Below are positions 1 through 9,439 of a stretch of DNA of 64,000 nt, in pieces. The stretch comes from an uncultured Lachnospiraceae bacterium (GTDB taxonomy: Bacteria > Bacillota > Clostridia > Lachnospirales > Lachnospiraceae): NCBI GenBank assembly GCA_910584845.1, contig CAJUDH010000009.1, positions 62,001 through 126,000 of the forward strand, read 5' to 3'. Positions within the stretch are counted from its first letter, which is position 1. Every line of letters begins with the position of its first letter. The notes under the pieces are model-generated. The model made no database searches. It saw only the letters and a list, made by a program, of their open reading frames with translations, and was not told where the DNA came from. Position numbers and translations under genes: made by a program.

Positions 1-2
1 GG

Positions 3-2894
3 ATGATCCCGGTAATCTTGATCGGCAATACCCTTGTATGGTGCCTTCATATTGGAAGGATTGGTTCAGAAGCATTTTATGAACATTTATGTTCCGGGCT
101 GCTGATGGTCGGCTTTTTCTTTTTCGGAGTGCATGAGGCTACCCTTTTTGACATCCCATCGGTAGCTTGTATGATCATCCTTATTTTTTCTATGTTCAAT
201 AAGAAGCGGCTGTTGTATATGACGGCCGCCTTGTATGTGCTGGAGTTGATGTACCATTTCTTTATCCTACATACGATCACTTATGACATGGGCACACAAA
301 ATATCATCCGCCTGGCAATCGGCCCTACGGTGGTAGTGGGTGCGATGGTGATTGCGGTATACCGGATTAAGAGGAGGCGGGAGGCAAAGGCAAAATTTGA
401 CAGCACAGTGGTGGAGTTAGAGACCGCCGGACGGCAAAACGCCGAATTTTTGTCGAATGTATCCCATGAACTTCGGACTCCTATTAATATGGTGCTTGGC
501 ATCAGCGAGGTAATATTGGAAAAGGATATTTCCCCGGAGATCCGGGCAGATATGCAGTCTATACAGCTGGCCGGCAAACGTTTATCCCATCAGATTAACA
601 ACATGCTTGACTACACAGAGATCGTGGAGGGCACCCTGACCCCGGCAAAAGAGCCGTACAGGATCACGTCGGTGCTCAATGACATCATCACCATGACCGC
701 TATGCAGAGCGGCAAACATCAGTTGGAGATGGTGTTTGACATGGATCCGAAAATGCCCTCTGTCCTGATCGGGGATGTGGAAAAGATCGCCCATATCCTT
801 AAGATCCTTCTGGAAAATTCCATTAAGTTTACAGAAGAAGGGGGCGTCAATGTCTGCATCGAATACCGTCCGGAAAGCTATGGGGTAAACCTGGTTATAG
901 ACATTTGCGATACGGGGATCGGTATGGAAGACTCCCAGATTACCCAGATATGCAATGATTTTTACCAGGCGGATTCCGGAAGCAGCAGGATCGCGGGGGG
1001 GTTGGGGCTGGGGCTTCCAATTGCCCGGGGCCTGCTCCATGCCATGGGCGGATTTATGCACTTTAACAGCAATGACCAGCAGGGCCTGCAGATTCAGATT
1101 ACCATTCCCCAGGGAGTGGCTGATTACACCCCGTCCATGATACTTTCCCATCCGGAAAGCCTTTGTATCGCCTGTTATTTCCGGCCGGAGAAATATAACA
1201 GCGATGAGGTCAGGAGATATTATGACAGGATGATCTTCCATATGGTAAAAGGGCTTCATGTTGAGGGGTATCAGGCCCATAATTTCGAAGGCCTGGTAAA
1301 GCTCCGGCACGACCATGCCTTGACCCATGTGTTTATTACACAGGCCGAATACGAAGAGGATATTGCCTATTATGAGGATTGGGCCGGCACGCTCCAAGTC
1401 ATCGTGATCGCCGAGCATGGATTTTTGCTGAATAAAGGAAGCCGGCTTTTGGTAATCCACAAACCATTTTCTGCCCTTTCGGTAGTCAACCTGCTAAACG
1501 GGGAGATGAAAGCCAATGGCTTTGAAGAAGCACAAGCCGCAGGCCGCAAGCCGTTTTCCTGTGAGGGGGTACGGGTTTTGGCGGTCGATGATGAAGAGAT
1601 GAACCTTGTGGTGGCCAAAGGCGTTTTAGGGAGCTACGGGATACAGGTCGATACTTGCCTAAGCGGAAAAGAAGCGGTGGAGCAGTGTGCCAATACGGCT
1701 TATGATATCGTTTTCCTGGACCATATGATGCCAGGCTTTGACGGCGTGGAAACTTTAAAACAAATCCGCGAGATTAAGAACGGAATTTATAAGGAGCTGC
1801 CGGTTATTGCTTTGACTGCCAATACCATCAGCGGCGCAAGGGAAATGTTCCGAAACGAAGGGTTCACGGAATTTATACCCAAACCTATCGAGCGGGCCGT
1901 CCTGGAGCGGGTGCTGCGCAAGGTCCTGCCTATGAACCAGGTCCATTATGGCGAAACCCCCATGAATGCGGAAGAGCCACTGCCGGTCCACTATGGCAAA
2001 ACCTCTGTAAATCCGGCGGGCCCCCTGCCGGACTACTACGGCGAATCCCCTGAGATTACACAGGAGCCGTCAAAAGAGGCGGCCCGTCCGTCCCCCAACA
2101 GTAAAAAGAGCCGGAGGAAGAGGAAAAAGGATTCCCAAAAAGGAAATATATCCAAGAACGCCATACCGGAAAAAACCGGCCAGGATAAGGTTCCTTTGGA
2201 AGGCGCCCGGCCCAATGGGGAGCGGCTAAAAGAAAAGGCCCCCGTACCCAATCAAAGCCTTTTGGCGGAGAAGGCTTTAGGCCGCCCCTCACCGGATGAA
2301 AGGCGCCAGGAAGAACGCCGCCGGGAAGAACGCCGCCGGGAAGAACGCCGCAAAGAAGAACGCCGGGAAGAACTCCGCCAGGAAGAACGCCGCCGGGAAG
2401 AATACCGCCAGGAAGAACGCCACAAGGAGGAACTCCGCAAGGAGGAACGCCGCCAGGAAGAATGCCGCCGGGATGAAAGGTTTTTGGACGCGCCTTTAGA
2501 GGAAGAAAGCACCCAGGCAGAAGCCCTTACCGACAATTCTTCCATACCATACCATGACCTTATCCATATTGGCATCAATGTGCAGCTGGGATTGGACTAT
2601 TGTTGCGGAGAGGAAGAGTTTTATCTGGAAATGCTGCGGATGTTCCATTCCCAGGCGAAAGAAAAGAAGGCGGAGATTATTTCCTTGTATGAAACTGCCA
2701 ACTGGGAAGACTACATAGTCAAGGTCCATGCATTAAAAAGCACATCGCTGACCATCGGCGCAGAGCGGCTGGCAGAGCAGGCAAAGATGCTGGAGCAGGC
2801 CGGAAAATCAGGAAATATAAAATATATACGGCACAGCCATCCCATATTGCTGCGCCTGTATGATGAAATTTGCGATACAATTGCTGGACTATAA
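3..2894 (+). CDS. Hybrid sensor histidine kinase with receiver and Hpt domains (5' end probably outside window)
   Basis: A membrane-anchored multi-step phosphorelay kinase. The open frame reaches the window edge, so the first ATG seen (base 3) may be internal. Hydrophobic segments fill roughly residues 1-120. A HisKA box SHELRTP follows near residue 157. The ATPase domain has N-box LLENSIKF near 270, DTGIGM near 303 and GGLGLGLPI near 335. A degenerate receiver-like stretch (about 380-500) precedes a true receiver from about 524, with VDDEEMN and phospho-acceptor Asp in FLDHMMPG. A low-complexity Glu/Arg linker (about 765-825) leads to a C-terminal Hpt domain with KVHALKSTS (His near 908). 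All relay residues are present, so it should be active. The signal it senses cannot be read. It is immediately followed by a second hybrid kinase. Confidence 0.9.
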   Translation: MIPVILIGNTLVWCLHIGRIGSEAFYEHLCSGLLMVGFFFFGVHEATLFDIPSVACMIILIFSMFNKKRLLYMTAALYVLELMYHFFILHTITYDMGTQNIIRLAIGPTVVVGAMVIAVYRIKRRREAKAKFDSTVVELETAGRQNAEFLSNVSHELRTPINMVLGISEVILEKDISPEIRADMQSIQLAGKRLSHQINNMLDYTEIVEGTLTPAKEPYRITSVLNDIITMTAMQSGKHQLEMVFDMDPKMPSVLIGDVEKIAHILKILLENSIKFTEEGGVNVCIEYRPESYGVNLVIDICDTGIGMEDSQITQICNDFYQADSGSSRIAGGLGLGLPIARGLLHAMGGFMHFNSNDQQGLQIQITIPQGVADYTPSMILSHPESLCIACYFRPEKYNSDEVRRYYDRMIFHMVKGLHVEGYQAHNFEGLVKLRHDHALTHVFITQAEYEEDIAYYEDWAGTLQVIVIAEHGFLLNKGSRLLVIHKPFSALSVVNLLNGEMKANGFEEAQAAGRKPFSCEGVRVLAVDDEEMNLVVAKGVLGSYGIQVDTCLSGKEAVEQCANTAYDIVFLDHMMPGFDGVETLKQIREIKNGIYKELPVIALTANTISGAREMFRNEGFTEFIPKPIERAVLERVLRKVLPMNQVHYGETPMNAEEPLPVHYGKTSVNPAGPLPDYYGESPEITQEPSKEAARPSPNSKKSRRKRKKDSQKGNISKNAIPEKTGQDKVPLEGARPNGERLKEKAPVPNQSLLAEKALGRPSPDERRQEERRREERRREERRKEERREELRQEERRREEYRQEERHKEELRKEERRQEECRRDERFLDAPLEEESTQAEALTDNSSIPYHDLIHIGINVQLGLDYCCGEEEFYLEMLRMFHSQAKEKKAEIISLYETANWEDYIVKVHALKSTSLTIGAERLAEQAKMLEQAGKSGNIKYIRHSHPILLRLYDEICDTIAGL
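2299..2481 (+). repeat. In-frame 15-bp tandem repeat coding for Glu/Arg pentads in the kinase linker
   Basis: About twelve degenerate copies of a 15-base unit of the type CGCCGGGAAGAACGC encode successive R-E-E-R-R-like pentapeptides between the receiver and Hpt domains. The unit length is a multiple of three, so copy changes keep the frame. The protein product should be a highly charged, probably helical or disordered spacer. Confidence 0.85.
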
Positions 2895-2917
2895 TGAAAA
2901 CAGGAGGAAACACCGGG

Positions 2918-5581
2918 GTGTTGAACAAGTGGTTTGAAATGATCTATGACCATAGGATCAGTCTTCGGGAGCGCATGTTCCGGGTAGTCACCGGGATCAG
3001 CATGGTCGTACTATCAATCATATTGCTTATGGGAAGAAATCCCGTCAATTTGATGGTCCTGGCAGTTAGCCTTATCTGCCTGGCAGCGATTGTGAAGATT
3101 AGTATCCGAAAGGAATGCATCAATGCGGGGGCGACAATTATCGCTGTACTGCTGCTTTTGATTTTTCCCATAAGCTTTATTACGGCAGGGGGGTTTTACA
3201 GCGGGGTACCTGAATGGTTTGTGCTCTGCTTCGTTTATCTTAGCATTACATTGGAGGGAAGGCGCAAAGCGGGTTTTTTCCTGATTTGTATCATAGAGAC
3301 ATTGCTTTGCTATTACTTTGCATTTCATTTTCCGCAATATGTAAAGCATAACACAGAAGGGCATTATTTCTTTTGCTCCGCGGTGTCCGTTATCCTGGTA
3401 GGGGTGTTGACCAGTATCCTGCTCTTGTTTGTGACCAGGCTCTATGAAAAGGAAAACGAGCTTTCCAAACAGCAAAAAAAGGAGATCGAGGAGCTAAATA
3501 AGGCGGAGAATAATTTATTCTCCAGCATGAGCCATGAGATCCGCACCCCTATTAATACCATTATTGGTTTAAATGAAATCATCCTGCGGGGGGATATTTC
3601 TGAGGATGTTGCAGAAAACGCAAGGAATATCCAGGGCGCCAGTAAAATGCTGCTGACCCTCATCAACGATATCCTGGACCTGTCCAAAATCAAATCCAAA
3701 AAAATGGAGATCGTAAATGTTTCTTATGAGACAGGTGCCCTTTTTTCGGAGATTGTCAATATGATCTGGATTAAGGCAAGGGAGAAAGGGCAATTCCAGC
3801 TCCATGTGGACTCTTCCATCCCGAGTATGCTTTACGGCGACGAGGTGCGTATTAAACAGATCCTGATCAACCTGTTAAATAATGCGGTTAAATATACCAG
3901 CAAAGGTTCGGTCACCCTTTCCATCTGGTGCGAACGCCTGGCAGTAAACCGGGTGCGCGTCTGGTATTCTGTAGAGGATACCGGACAGGGCGTAAAAAAA
4001 GAAAATATCCCCTATATCTTCAACGCTTTCAAGCGGGTGGAGGAAGAAAAGAACCGCCATATCGAAGGCACGGGGCTGGGCCTTAGCATCGTCCACCAGT
4101 TAGTAGAGCTGATGGGCGGGGAGATCAGCGTCAATTCCGTCTATACCAAGGGTTCCACCTTCCTTGTGAGGTTAGACCAGGATATTGTAGACGATAAGGC
4201 TTTAGGGACGTTTACCCTGGCCACCCGTGTGAGGACTTACGAGGGCGAGCAGTACAAACAGAGCTTTGAAGCCCCGGAGGCGCACATACTGGTTGTAGAT
4301 GACAATGAAATGAACCTGATGGTAGTCCGGAAGCTGCTTTCAGCCACAAAGATCCATCTGGACACAGCCTTAAGCGCTGCAGACTGCCTAAGGCTGACAC
4401 GGATTCAACATTATGATGCAATCCTGATGGACCACCTGATGCCAGAGATGGACGGGATACAATGCCTCCATGCATTGCGTACCCAGGCAGGGGGATTATG
4501 CCAGGACGTGCCCGTGGTGGCGCTGACCGCTAATGCGGGGAGCGACAACCAGCTCCTTTACCGGAGGGAAGGCTTTAGCGGCTATTTGGCGAAACCAGTC
4601 AGCGGCGCCCTTTTAGAAGCGGCGGTCTTAAGTATTTTGCCGAAGGAATTGGTAAAGCTTGGCATGCAGGCCACCCAGTCAGAGATCGGCCAGGATGTAC
4701 TGATCTTTGAACAGGCACAAAGGCACTCCCTTATCGTTACGACAGACAGCGTATGTGACCTTCCGGAAACTTTCAGGAAAAAGTATGGCATTTGCGTGTG
4801 CCCTTACTATGTCTGTACGGACCGGGGGAGGTTTCTGGATGACATTGAACTGCAGGCAGATGAAGTGCTGTCTTATATGGCTGCAGGGAAAAACGCTTTC
4901 TCTGTGCCGCCAAGTGTAGAAGATTATGAAACATTTTTTGCAGAAAGGCTGACGGAGGCCCAGAATGTGATCCATATCACCATGGCAAAGAATGCCAGCC
5001 AAGGGTATTTCAATGCCCTTGAAGCAGCAAGGTCTTTTGAAAATGTCACTGTCCTGGATTCCGGCCTCCTGTCCAGCAGCATGGGGCTGCTGGTCTTGTA
5101 TGCCGCCTGCCAGGCAGAAAAACATGTGGCAAAGGATGAGATTATAAACAATATTATGAGTATGAAGCGGTATATTTCTTCCGCGTTTATCATTGACAGC
5201 ACCCATATGATGTGCCAGTCCGGAAAAATATCCAGGCGGGTGCAGGTCCTGTGCGACGCGCTGCTGCTGCATCCGGTCATCAAGCTGCGGAACAGCAAGA
5301 TGGTGGTGGGCAGTATGGAGATGGGAAGTTTTTCCCATGTTGCCAGGCGATATGTCCGGAAGGTATTCCTAAATACCAGAAATATTGACCGGCGTATCCT
5401 GTTTATTACCTATGCGGGGATAGACGCCCAAAATATCCAATACATCCAAGACCTGGTACAGCAGTATTGTCCTTTTGAACGGGTTTACCTGCAGAAAGCG
5501 TCGTCTGCCATTGCCAGTAACTGTGGACCAGGCTCTTTTGGCCTGCTGTTTTTCAAAAAAAAGATTACTACTTCTTTTTGA
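2918..5581 (+). CDS. Hybrid histidine kinase - receiver - DegV (EDD fold) fusion protein
   Basis: Several membrane segments occupy the N-terminal 150 or so residues, followed by a short coiled coil, HisKA box SHEIRTP near residue 206, ATPase motifs (LLNNAVKYT, DTGQGV, GTGLGLSI) and a receiver with VVDDNEMN and acceptor Asp in LMDHLMPEMDG. From about base 4730 to the end the sequence reads as a complete DegV-type domain: TTDSVCDLP at its start, ITMAKNASQGYFNA, VLDSGLLSSSMG and a C-terminal GPGSFGLLFF. DegV proteins bind fatty acids in Firmicutes FakA/FakB systems, so a lipid-binding module may modulate or read out the kinase; that is inference. There is no Hpt domain, so the neighbouring kinase's Hpt could serve as partner. 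The start chosen is GTG 2918 behind AGGAGG at 2902; ATG 2894 overlaps the upstream stop and lacks an SD, and TTG 2921 is also possible. Confidence 0.88.
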   Translation: MLNKWFEMIYDHRISLRERMFRVVTGISMVVLSIILLMGRNPVNLMVLAVSLICLAAIVKISIRKECINAGATIIAVLLLLIFPISFITAGGFYSGVPEWFVLCFVYLSITLEGRRKAGFFLICIIETLLCYYFAFHFPQYVKHNTEGHYFFCSAVSVILVGVLTSILLLFVTRLYEKENELSKQQKKEIEELNKAENNLFSSMSHEIRTPINTIIGLNEIILRGDISEDVAENARNIQGASKMLLTLINDILDLSKIKSKKMEIVNVSYETGALFSEIVNMIWIKAREKGQFQLHVDSSIPSMLYGDEVRIKQILINLLNNAVKYTSKGSVTLSIWCERLAVNRVRVWYSVEDTGQGVKKENIPYIFNAFKRVEEEKNRHIEGTGLGLSIVHQLVELMGGEISVNSVYTKGSTFLVRLDQDIVDDKALGTFTLATRVRTYEGEQYKQSFEAPEAHILVVDDNEMNLMVVRKLLSATKIHLDTALSAADCLRLTRIQHYDAILMDHLMPEMDGIQCLHALRTQAGGLCQDVPVVALTANAGSDNQLLYRREGFSGYLAKPVSGALLEAAVLSILPKELVKLGMQATQSEIGQDVLIFEQAQRHSLIVTTDSVCDLPETFRKKYGICVCPYYVCTDRGRFLDDIELQADEVLSYMAAGKNAFSVPPSVEDYETFFAERLTEAQNVIHITMAKNASQGYFNALEAARSFENVTVLDSGLLSSSMGLLVLYAACQAEKHVAKDEIINNIMSMKRYISSAFIIDSTHMMCQSGKISRRVQVLCDALLLHPVIKLRNSKMVVGSMEMGSFSHVARRYVRKVFLNTRNIDRRILFITYAGIDAQNIQYIQDLVQQYCPFERVYLQKASSAIASNCGPGSFGLLFFKKKITTSF

Positions 5582-6918
5582 GGGGAAAGCAGATAAAAAA
5601 TAGAAAGCTGTCAGGGGAAACCATTGCCTCTGGCAGCTTTTTTACGTTTCCCCTTCCCGAACAACCGGTGTCCAATGATTCATATAGCCGGGATCTTTCG
5701 GCCAAAGTCCGGAGCCAATTGGAGATCAAGCAAAAAGACGGAAAATTTATCGGCTCTTTTGCACCTTATGGATATGAGAAAGACGAAAGGGACCGGAACC
5801 ATTTGCAGATAGACCCTTATGCAGCCGGTGTGGTCAGGGATATTTTCCGGTGGCGTATATCCGGCATGAGCAACGGGAAAATCGCAGACAGGCTGAACCA
5901 GCTGGGCGTATTGCCGCCGGCAGAGTATAAACGCGTCCGGGGCTTCCCCTATCAAACCGGGTTTGAAGGGGATGGGGGGCCCCGGTGGCATCCGGTTGCC
6001 GTGGCACGTATTTTGGCCAACGAAACTTATTTGGGGTGGGTGGTCCAGGGGAAGAAAACCAGGGTCAGCTATAAAGTGAAAAAACTGGTGGAAAAACCTC
6101 CGCAGGACTGGCTCCGGGTTTCGGGGATGCACGAGCCGGTGGTTACCGAGGAAATGTTTTTGGCCGCGCAAACCTTAGCTGCCATGGATACGCGGGCGGC
6201 CCCGGGGGGAAGCCGGGTTTTCCGGCTTTCCGGGCTGGTAGTTTGCGGCGGATGCCAGGGAAATATGGTACGGAAAGTAGCCAGTGCAGGGAAGGGGAAG
6301 GCCGGGGGGGTGAGGAAGTACCCATATTATATATGTGCCGGCCATAAGCAGGATCCGGGCTGGTGCAGCAGCCACAGGGTAAGGGAAAAGGACTTGGAAA
6401 CCGTGATTTTTACCGTTTTGGATTCTTATATGGGGTGTTTGGCGGATCCGGGGCAGATTCTCCAATGGAAAGGGGGAGGCACACGGGAAAGGGAAGCTAT
6501 GGAGGACAGGATCGGGACGGCCAGGAAGGAAGCAGCCAACCGGCATCGCCTGATCTTTGCCTTGCGCCAGGATTGGGAAGCGGGTCTGCTGGACCAGGAA
6601 GAATACCAAGGCCTAAAGCAGGTGTACGCCCGGCAGGCAGTCCAGTATGAGAGGGAAGGGGCGCGCCTGGAAAAAGAGAAGGGGGCATTGGAGCGGGAAG
6701 GTGCCGCCGGCTTTTTGTCCAGGCCTTTTCTCCTGGCCATGTTGAAAACGGCAGAGGTGGCAGGGAAAAAGAGGATCCGGCTTTCTTTCCGCTTTTCCCG
6801 GAGCTGCGGCGGCGGAAAATGCCCCCAAGGGCCTGCATCCGTTGGCCGGTTAAGGGGGGGAGGGGGTGGGGGATGTGGCCAGAAAAAGCCGGAAACCCGG
6901 CAGAGGGAAGGCAGATGA
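5578..6918 (+). pseudogene. Large serine recombinase 1, catalytic domain missing
   Basis: Recognisable recombinase sequence begins only near base 5671 with NDSYSRDLSAKVRS, the helix that normally follows the resolvase catalytic domain. After it come the Recombinase domain (YGYEKDERDR onward), a zinc ribbon (CGGC ... YYICAGHKQDPGWC) and a Glu/Arg-rich coiled coil. The roughly 130-residue N-terminal catalytic domain with its nucleophilic serine is absent. The open frame upstream to TTG 5578 runs through the preceding gene's terminator and has no homology. It could be a deletion remnant, or a DNA-binding subunit acting with the next two recombinases; no convincing start codon or SD supports the second option. 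Its 3' end overlaps recombinase 2. Confidence 0.75.
5604..5643 (+). terminator. Rho-independent terminator after the kinase-DegV gene
   Basis: AAAGCTGTCAGGGG pairs with CCTCTGGCAGCTTT through a 14-bp stem containing two G-U pairs and is followed by a T-run. It lies 22 bases after the kinase stop codon and inside the open frame of the truncated recombinase, which supports that frame's 5' part being non-coding. Confidence 0.8.
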
Positions 6919-7843
6919 AAAAGCAGCAGCCCCGGCAGTTTTTTTTGTCGGATTTTATGTAAGGGTATCCAATGAAGAGGGGCAGGGGGAATCCGCCGAG
7001 AACCAGAAGAAGCTGCTGGAGGAGTTTGCCCGCGGCCGGCCGGAGCTAAGGTGGGCCGCCACTTTTGTGGACGAGGGGAAAACCGGGACAAATTTTGACC
7101 GGGGCGGATTCCGGGATATGATGGAAGAAATAAAAAAAGGGAATCTCAATTGTATTATGGTAAAAGATTTATCCCGGCTGGGCCGGAATTATCTGGAAAC
7201 CGGCCATTACCTGGAACATGTATTCCCCTTCCTGGGCGTCCGGTTTATTTCGGTCGCGGATGGGTTTGACTCGTGGACGGCAGATTTGGACCAGCTGGCG
7301 TACCTGGTCCCCTTGAAAAACATAATGCATGAATACTACGCCAGGGACATTTCACGTAAGGAACGGTCGGCCAAGAAGGCATTGAGGGAAAAGGGGTATT
7401 TCCTCGGGCCATATGCCAGGTACGGATATGAAAAAACAAAAGAAGGCCATGGGGTTCAGGTGGACCCCGAGGCGGCGGCTTATGTAAAAATAATATTTGA
7501 TTTATACGAACAGGGATACGGCGACCGGGCAATAGCGGCGTGGCTGAACCAAAACCATGTCCCCAGCCCGGCCCGGTATAAGTATAACAAGGGGATTTTG
7601 CATGACGAGAAGTACGCCCGTGCCTTCCGGTGGCACCCCCAGGCCGTGGCCGGGATTTTGACCAGCCGCATCTACTTAGGGGATATGGTGCAGGGGCGGC
7701 AGGGCAGCAGGGAAATGAAAGGGAAAAAGGGGCTTATGCCCAGGAAGGAGTGGGATATTGTTTCTGGATGCCACGAACCGATTATCTCAGAAGGGCAGTT
7801 CCGGCGCGTGCAGGAGATCCGGTCTGCCAAAAAAAGGGGATGA
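6866..7843 (+). CDS. Large serine recombinase 2 (resolvase plus Recombinase domain, short C-terminus)
   Basis: Site-specific serine recombinase. The catalytic domain contains FYVRVSNEEG with the nucleophile Ser near residue 35, and FVDEGKTGTNFDRGGF and KDLSRLGRNYLETG are the usual active-site segments. YYARDISRKERSAKKA leads into the Recombinase domain, with YGYEKTKEGHG and GCHEPIISEGQFRRVQ. At 325 residues it stops where relatives continue with a zinc ribbon and coiled coil, so it lacks the module that controls synapsis. The GTG 6866 start follows a G-rich SD (GGGGAGG near 6858) and overlaps recombinase 1 by 53 bases. Its downstream end overlaps recombinase 3 by 86 bases. Confidence 0.85.
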   Translation: MGDVARKSRKPGRGKADEKAAAPAVFFVGFYVRVSNEEGQGESAENQKKLLEEFARGRPELRWAATFVDEGKTGTNFDRGGFRDMMEEIKKGNLNCIMVKDLSRLGRNYLETGHYLEHVFPFLGVRFISVADGFDSWTADLDQLAYLVPLKNIMHEYYARDISRKERSAKKALREKGYFLGPYARYGYEKTKEGHGVQVDPEAAAYVKIIFDLYEQGYGDRAIAAWLNQNHVPSPARYKYNKGILHDEKYARAFRWHPQAVAGILTSRIYLGDMVQGRQGSREMKGKKGLMPRKEWDIVSGCHEPIISEGQFRRVQEIRSAKKRG

Positions 7844-9410
7844 GGGTGATTTTCAGGCAAATGCCAGGATACTTGTGAAATATTACCGCCTTTCCCTGGA
7901 AGACAGGGAAGAGGGGGAAAGCGGCAGCATAACGAACCAGAGGCGGCTTGTGGAGGGTTATCTGCAAGGCCATAGGGACCTGTCAGCCATGGAAAGCCGG
8001 GAGCTTTCGGACGACGGGTATACAGGGGCCAATTTTAACCGCCCGGGGATCCGGCAGTTTTTCCGGCTGCTTGGGGAGGGCCGGGTAGGATGCCTGGTGG
8101 TAAAGGATTTTTCCCGCTTTACCAGGGACTATATCGAATTGGGGGATTACGTGGAGCAGGTGTTCCCTTTTATGGGAGTCCGGTTTATCTCCGTAAACGA
8201 CGGCTATGACAGCGAAAAGGCAGACGCCGGCAGTGATTGGCAGGTTGCGTGGAAAGGGCTGATGAACAGTTTGTACAGCAGAGACATTTCTTTAAAGGTA
8301 AAGGCGGCCAAAAGGCAGATGATAAAGGAAGGGAGGATATGCAGCGGCTCTTACCCTTTCGGGTACCGGAAAACCGGAAAAAGCCAGGGGCCGTACTGCC
8401 AGGCGCTTTTTCAGGTGGATGAAGATGCCGCAAAAATTGTGCGGCTGATTTTCCGCCTGGCACTGGAAGGGAAAAAGAACAAAGAGATTGCCCGGATGCT
8501 GAACCAGACGGGGTACCCTACGCCAGCCATGTACAAAAGGCAAAGGGGCGGCTTTGGGTATGGGCTGAAAGAAGGGGAAGACGCCTTATGGGACGCCCCC
8601 AAAGTCCTCGCCATCCTCCGGGACGAACGATATGCAGGGACGTTAATTGCCGGACGGTATCAGGGCGTGGGCGAGGGGGGCGCAAAGACAAAAAAGGCCC
8701 CGGAACCCATGTGGGTCCGCAAGGAAAAGGGGATGCCGGAACTTATATCCAGGGAAGACTTTGAAAGGGTCCAGGCCATGCGGCCTGTGTCTGTGAGGGG
8801 TCAATATCAAAAGGGCCGTAGCCCGCTTTACCGGAAAGCCAAATGCGGCTATTGCAAGAAATACCTGTATAGGAAGGTTTCCGGCGGGGTGGACGGCCAG
8901 GCTTCTTTATTCTGCCAGAGGCCCCGCCTTTTGCCCGGCGCCCCATGTTTTAGAGGCTATGTGAAAGAAACAGCGATTTTGGATGTGCTGTCTGCCATAA
9001 TAAGCACAAGCCGAAAACTTGCGGGGGAAGATGAAAGAAAGTTTCCGGCAATGGGAGTGGGAAAGGCTGCCAGGCATGGGCACATGGGTAAGGCTAGGGA
9101 AGATTCCTTGGAAAAGGAAATGCTTGCCTGGGACTATAAGGAATATAAAGAAGGTAAATTGACATGGGAAGGGCTTCAGGAAAGAAAACTTAAGCGGAAA
9201 GAAGCCAGGGAGGATAAAGGGCAGGGGCGGGGAGGGGGCCGGGAACGGGATGAGGGAGGGGAGGAAGGGATACCGGACATAAGGCCCGGCCAGGGCTTTG
9301 GGGCACAAGGCGACAAGGGGCTGGTCCGGGGGCTGGTAGAGGTGGTTTGGGTGTATAGCCAGGACCGGATAAGGGTGGGTTTGTGCTATTGCGAAGGTTT
9401 TTACCCCTAA
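7758..9410 (+). CDS. Large serine recombinase 3 (full-length)
   Basis: Full domain set: catalytic N-terminus (VKYYRLSLED with nucleophile Ser, DDGYTGANFNRPG, KDFSRFTRDYIELG), SLYSRDISLKVKAAK, Recombinase domain (PFGYRKT onward), zinc ribbon (CGYCKKYLY ... FCQRPRLLPGAPC) and a Glu/Lys-rich coiled coil. This is the only complete member of the trio. The start is uncertain: TTG 7758 has AAGGAG eight bases upstream but lies inside recombinase 2, while GTG 7875 would leave only six residues before the catalytic serine. An ATG at 7840 overlapping the recombinase 2 stop is in another frame. The stop is about 12 bases from the break in the SpoVB-like gene, the position expected for a recombinase beside its own attachment site. 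Confidence 0.85.
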   Translation: MFLDATNRLSQKGSSGACRRSGLPKKGDEGDFQANARILVKYYRLSLEDREEGESGSITNQRRLVEGYLQGHRDLSAMESRELSDDGYTGANFNRPGIRQFFRLLGEGRVGCLVVKDFSRFTRDYIELGDYVEQVFPFMGVRFISVNDGYDSEKADAGSDWQVAWKGLMNSLYSRDISLKVKAAKRQMIKEGRICSGSYPFGYRKTGKSQGPYCQALFQVDEDAAKIVRLIFRLALEGKKNKEIARMLNQTGYPTPAMYKRQRGGFGYGLKEGEDALWDAPKVLAILRDERYAGTLIAGRYQGVGEGGAKTKKAPEPMWVRKEKGMPELISREDFERVQAMRPVSVRGQYQKGRSPLYRKAKCGYCKKYLYRKVSGGVDGQASLFCQRPRLLPGAPCFRGYVKETAILDVLSAIISTSRKLAGEDERKFPAMGVGKAARHGHMGKAREDSLEKEMLAWDYKEYKEGKLTWEGLQERKLKRKEAREDKGQGRGGGRERDEGGEEGIPDIRPGQGFGAQGDKGLVRGLVEVVWVYSQDRIRVGLCYCEGFYP

Positions 9411-9421
9411 CAGCCCCCTAT

Positions 9422-9439
9422 CCGGCAGGGCCATGCCGG
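9422..9439. other. Candidate attachment-site core at the SpoVB-like gene break
   Basis: CCGGCA-GGGCCA-TGCCGG is a perfect 6-bp inverted repeat around a 6-base centre, located exactly where similarity to the SpoVB-like protein stops and 12 bases after the recombinase 3 stop. Large serine recombinases act on short dyad-symmetric sites with a central crossover dinucleotide. Assignment as att is inference. Confidence 0.35.

Noticed and set aside
582..1460. 292-residue minus-strand open frame under the first kinase
   Set aside because: Antisense shadow of conserved kinase and ATPase motifs; no plausible protein features.
8907..9421. C-terminal continuation of the SpoVB-like frame
   Set aside because: It runs antisense through recombinase 3 and has no membrane helices or family similarity; only the 5' part of the frame is a gene remnant.
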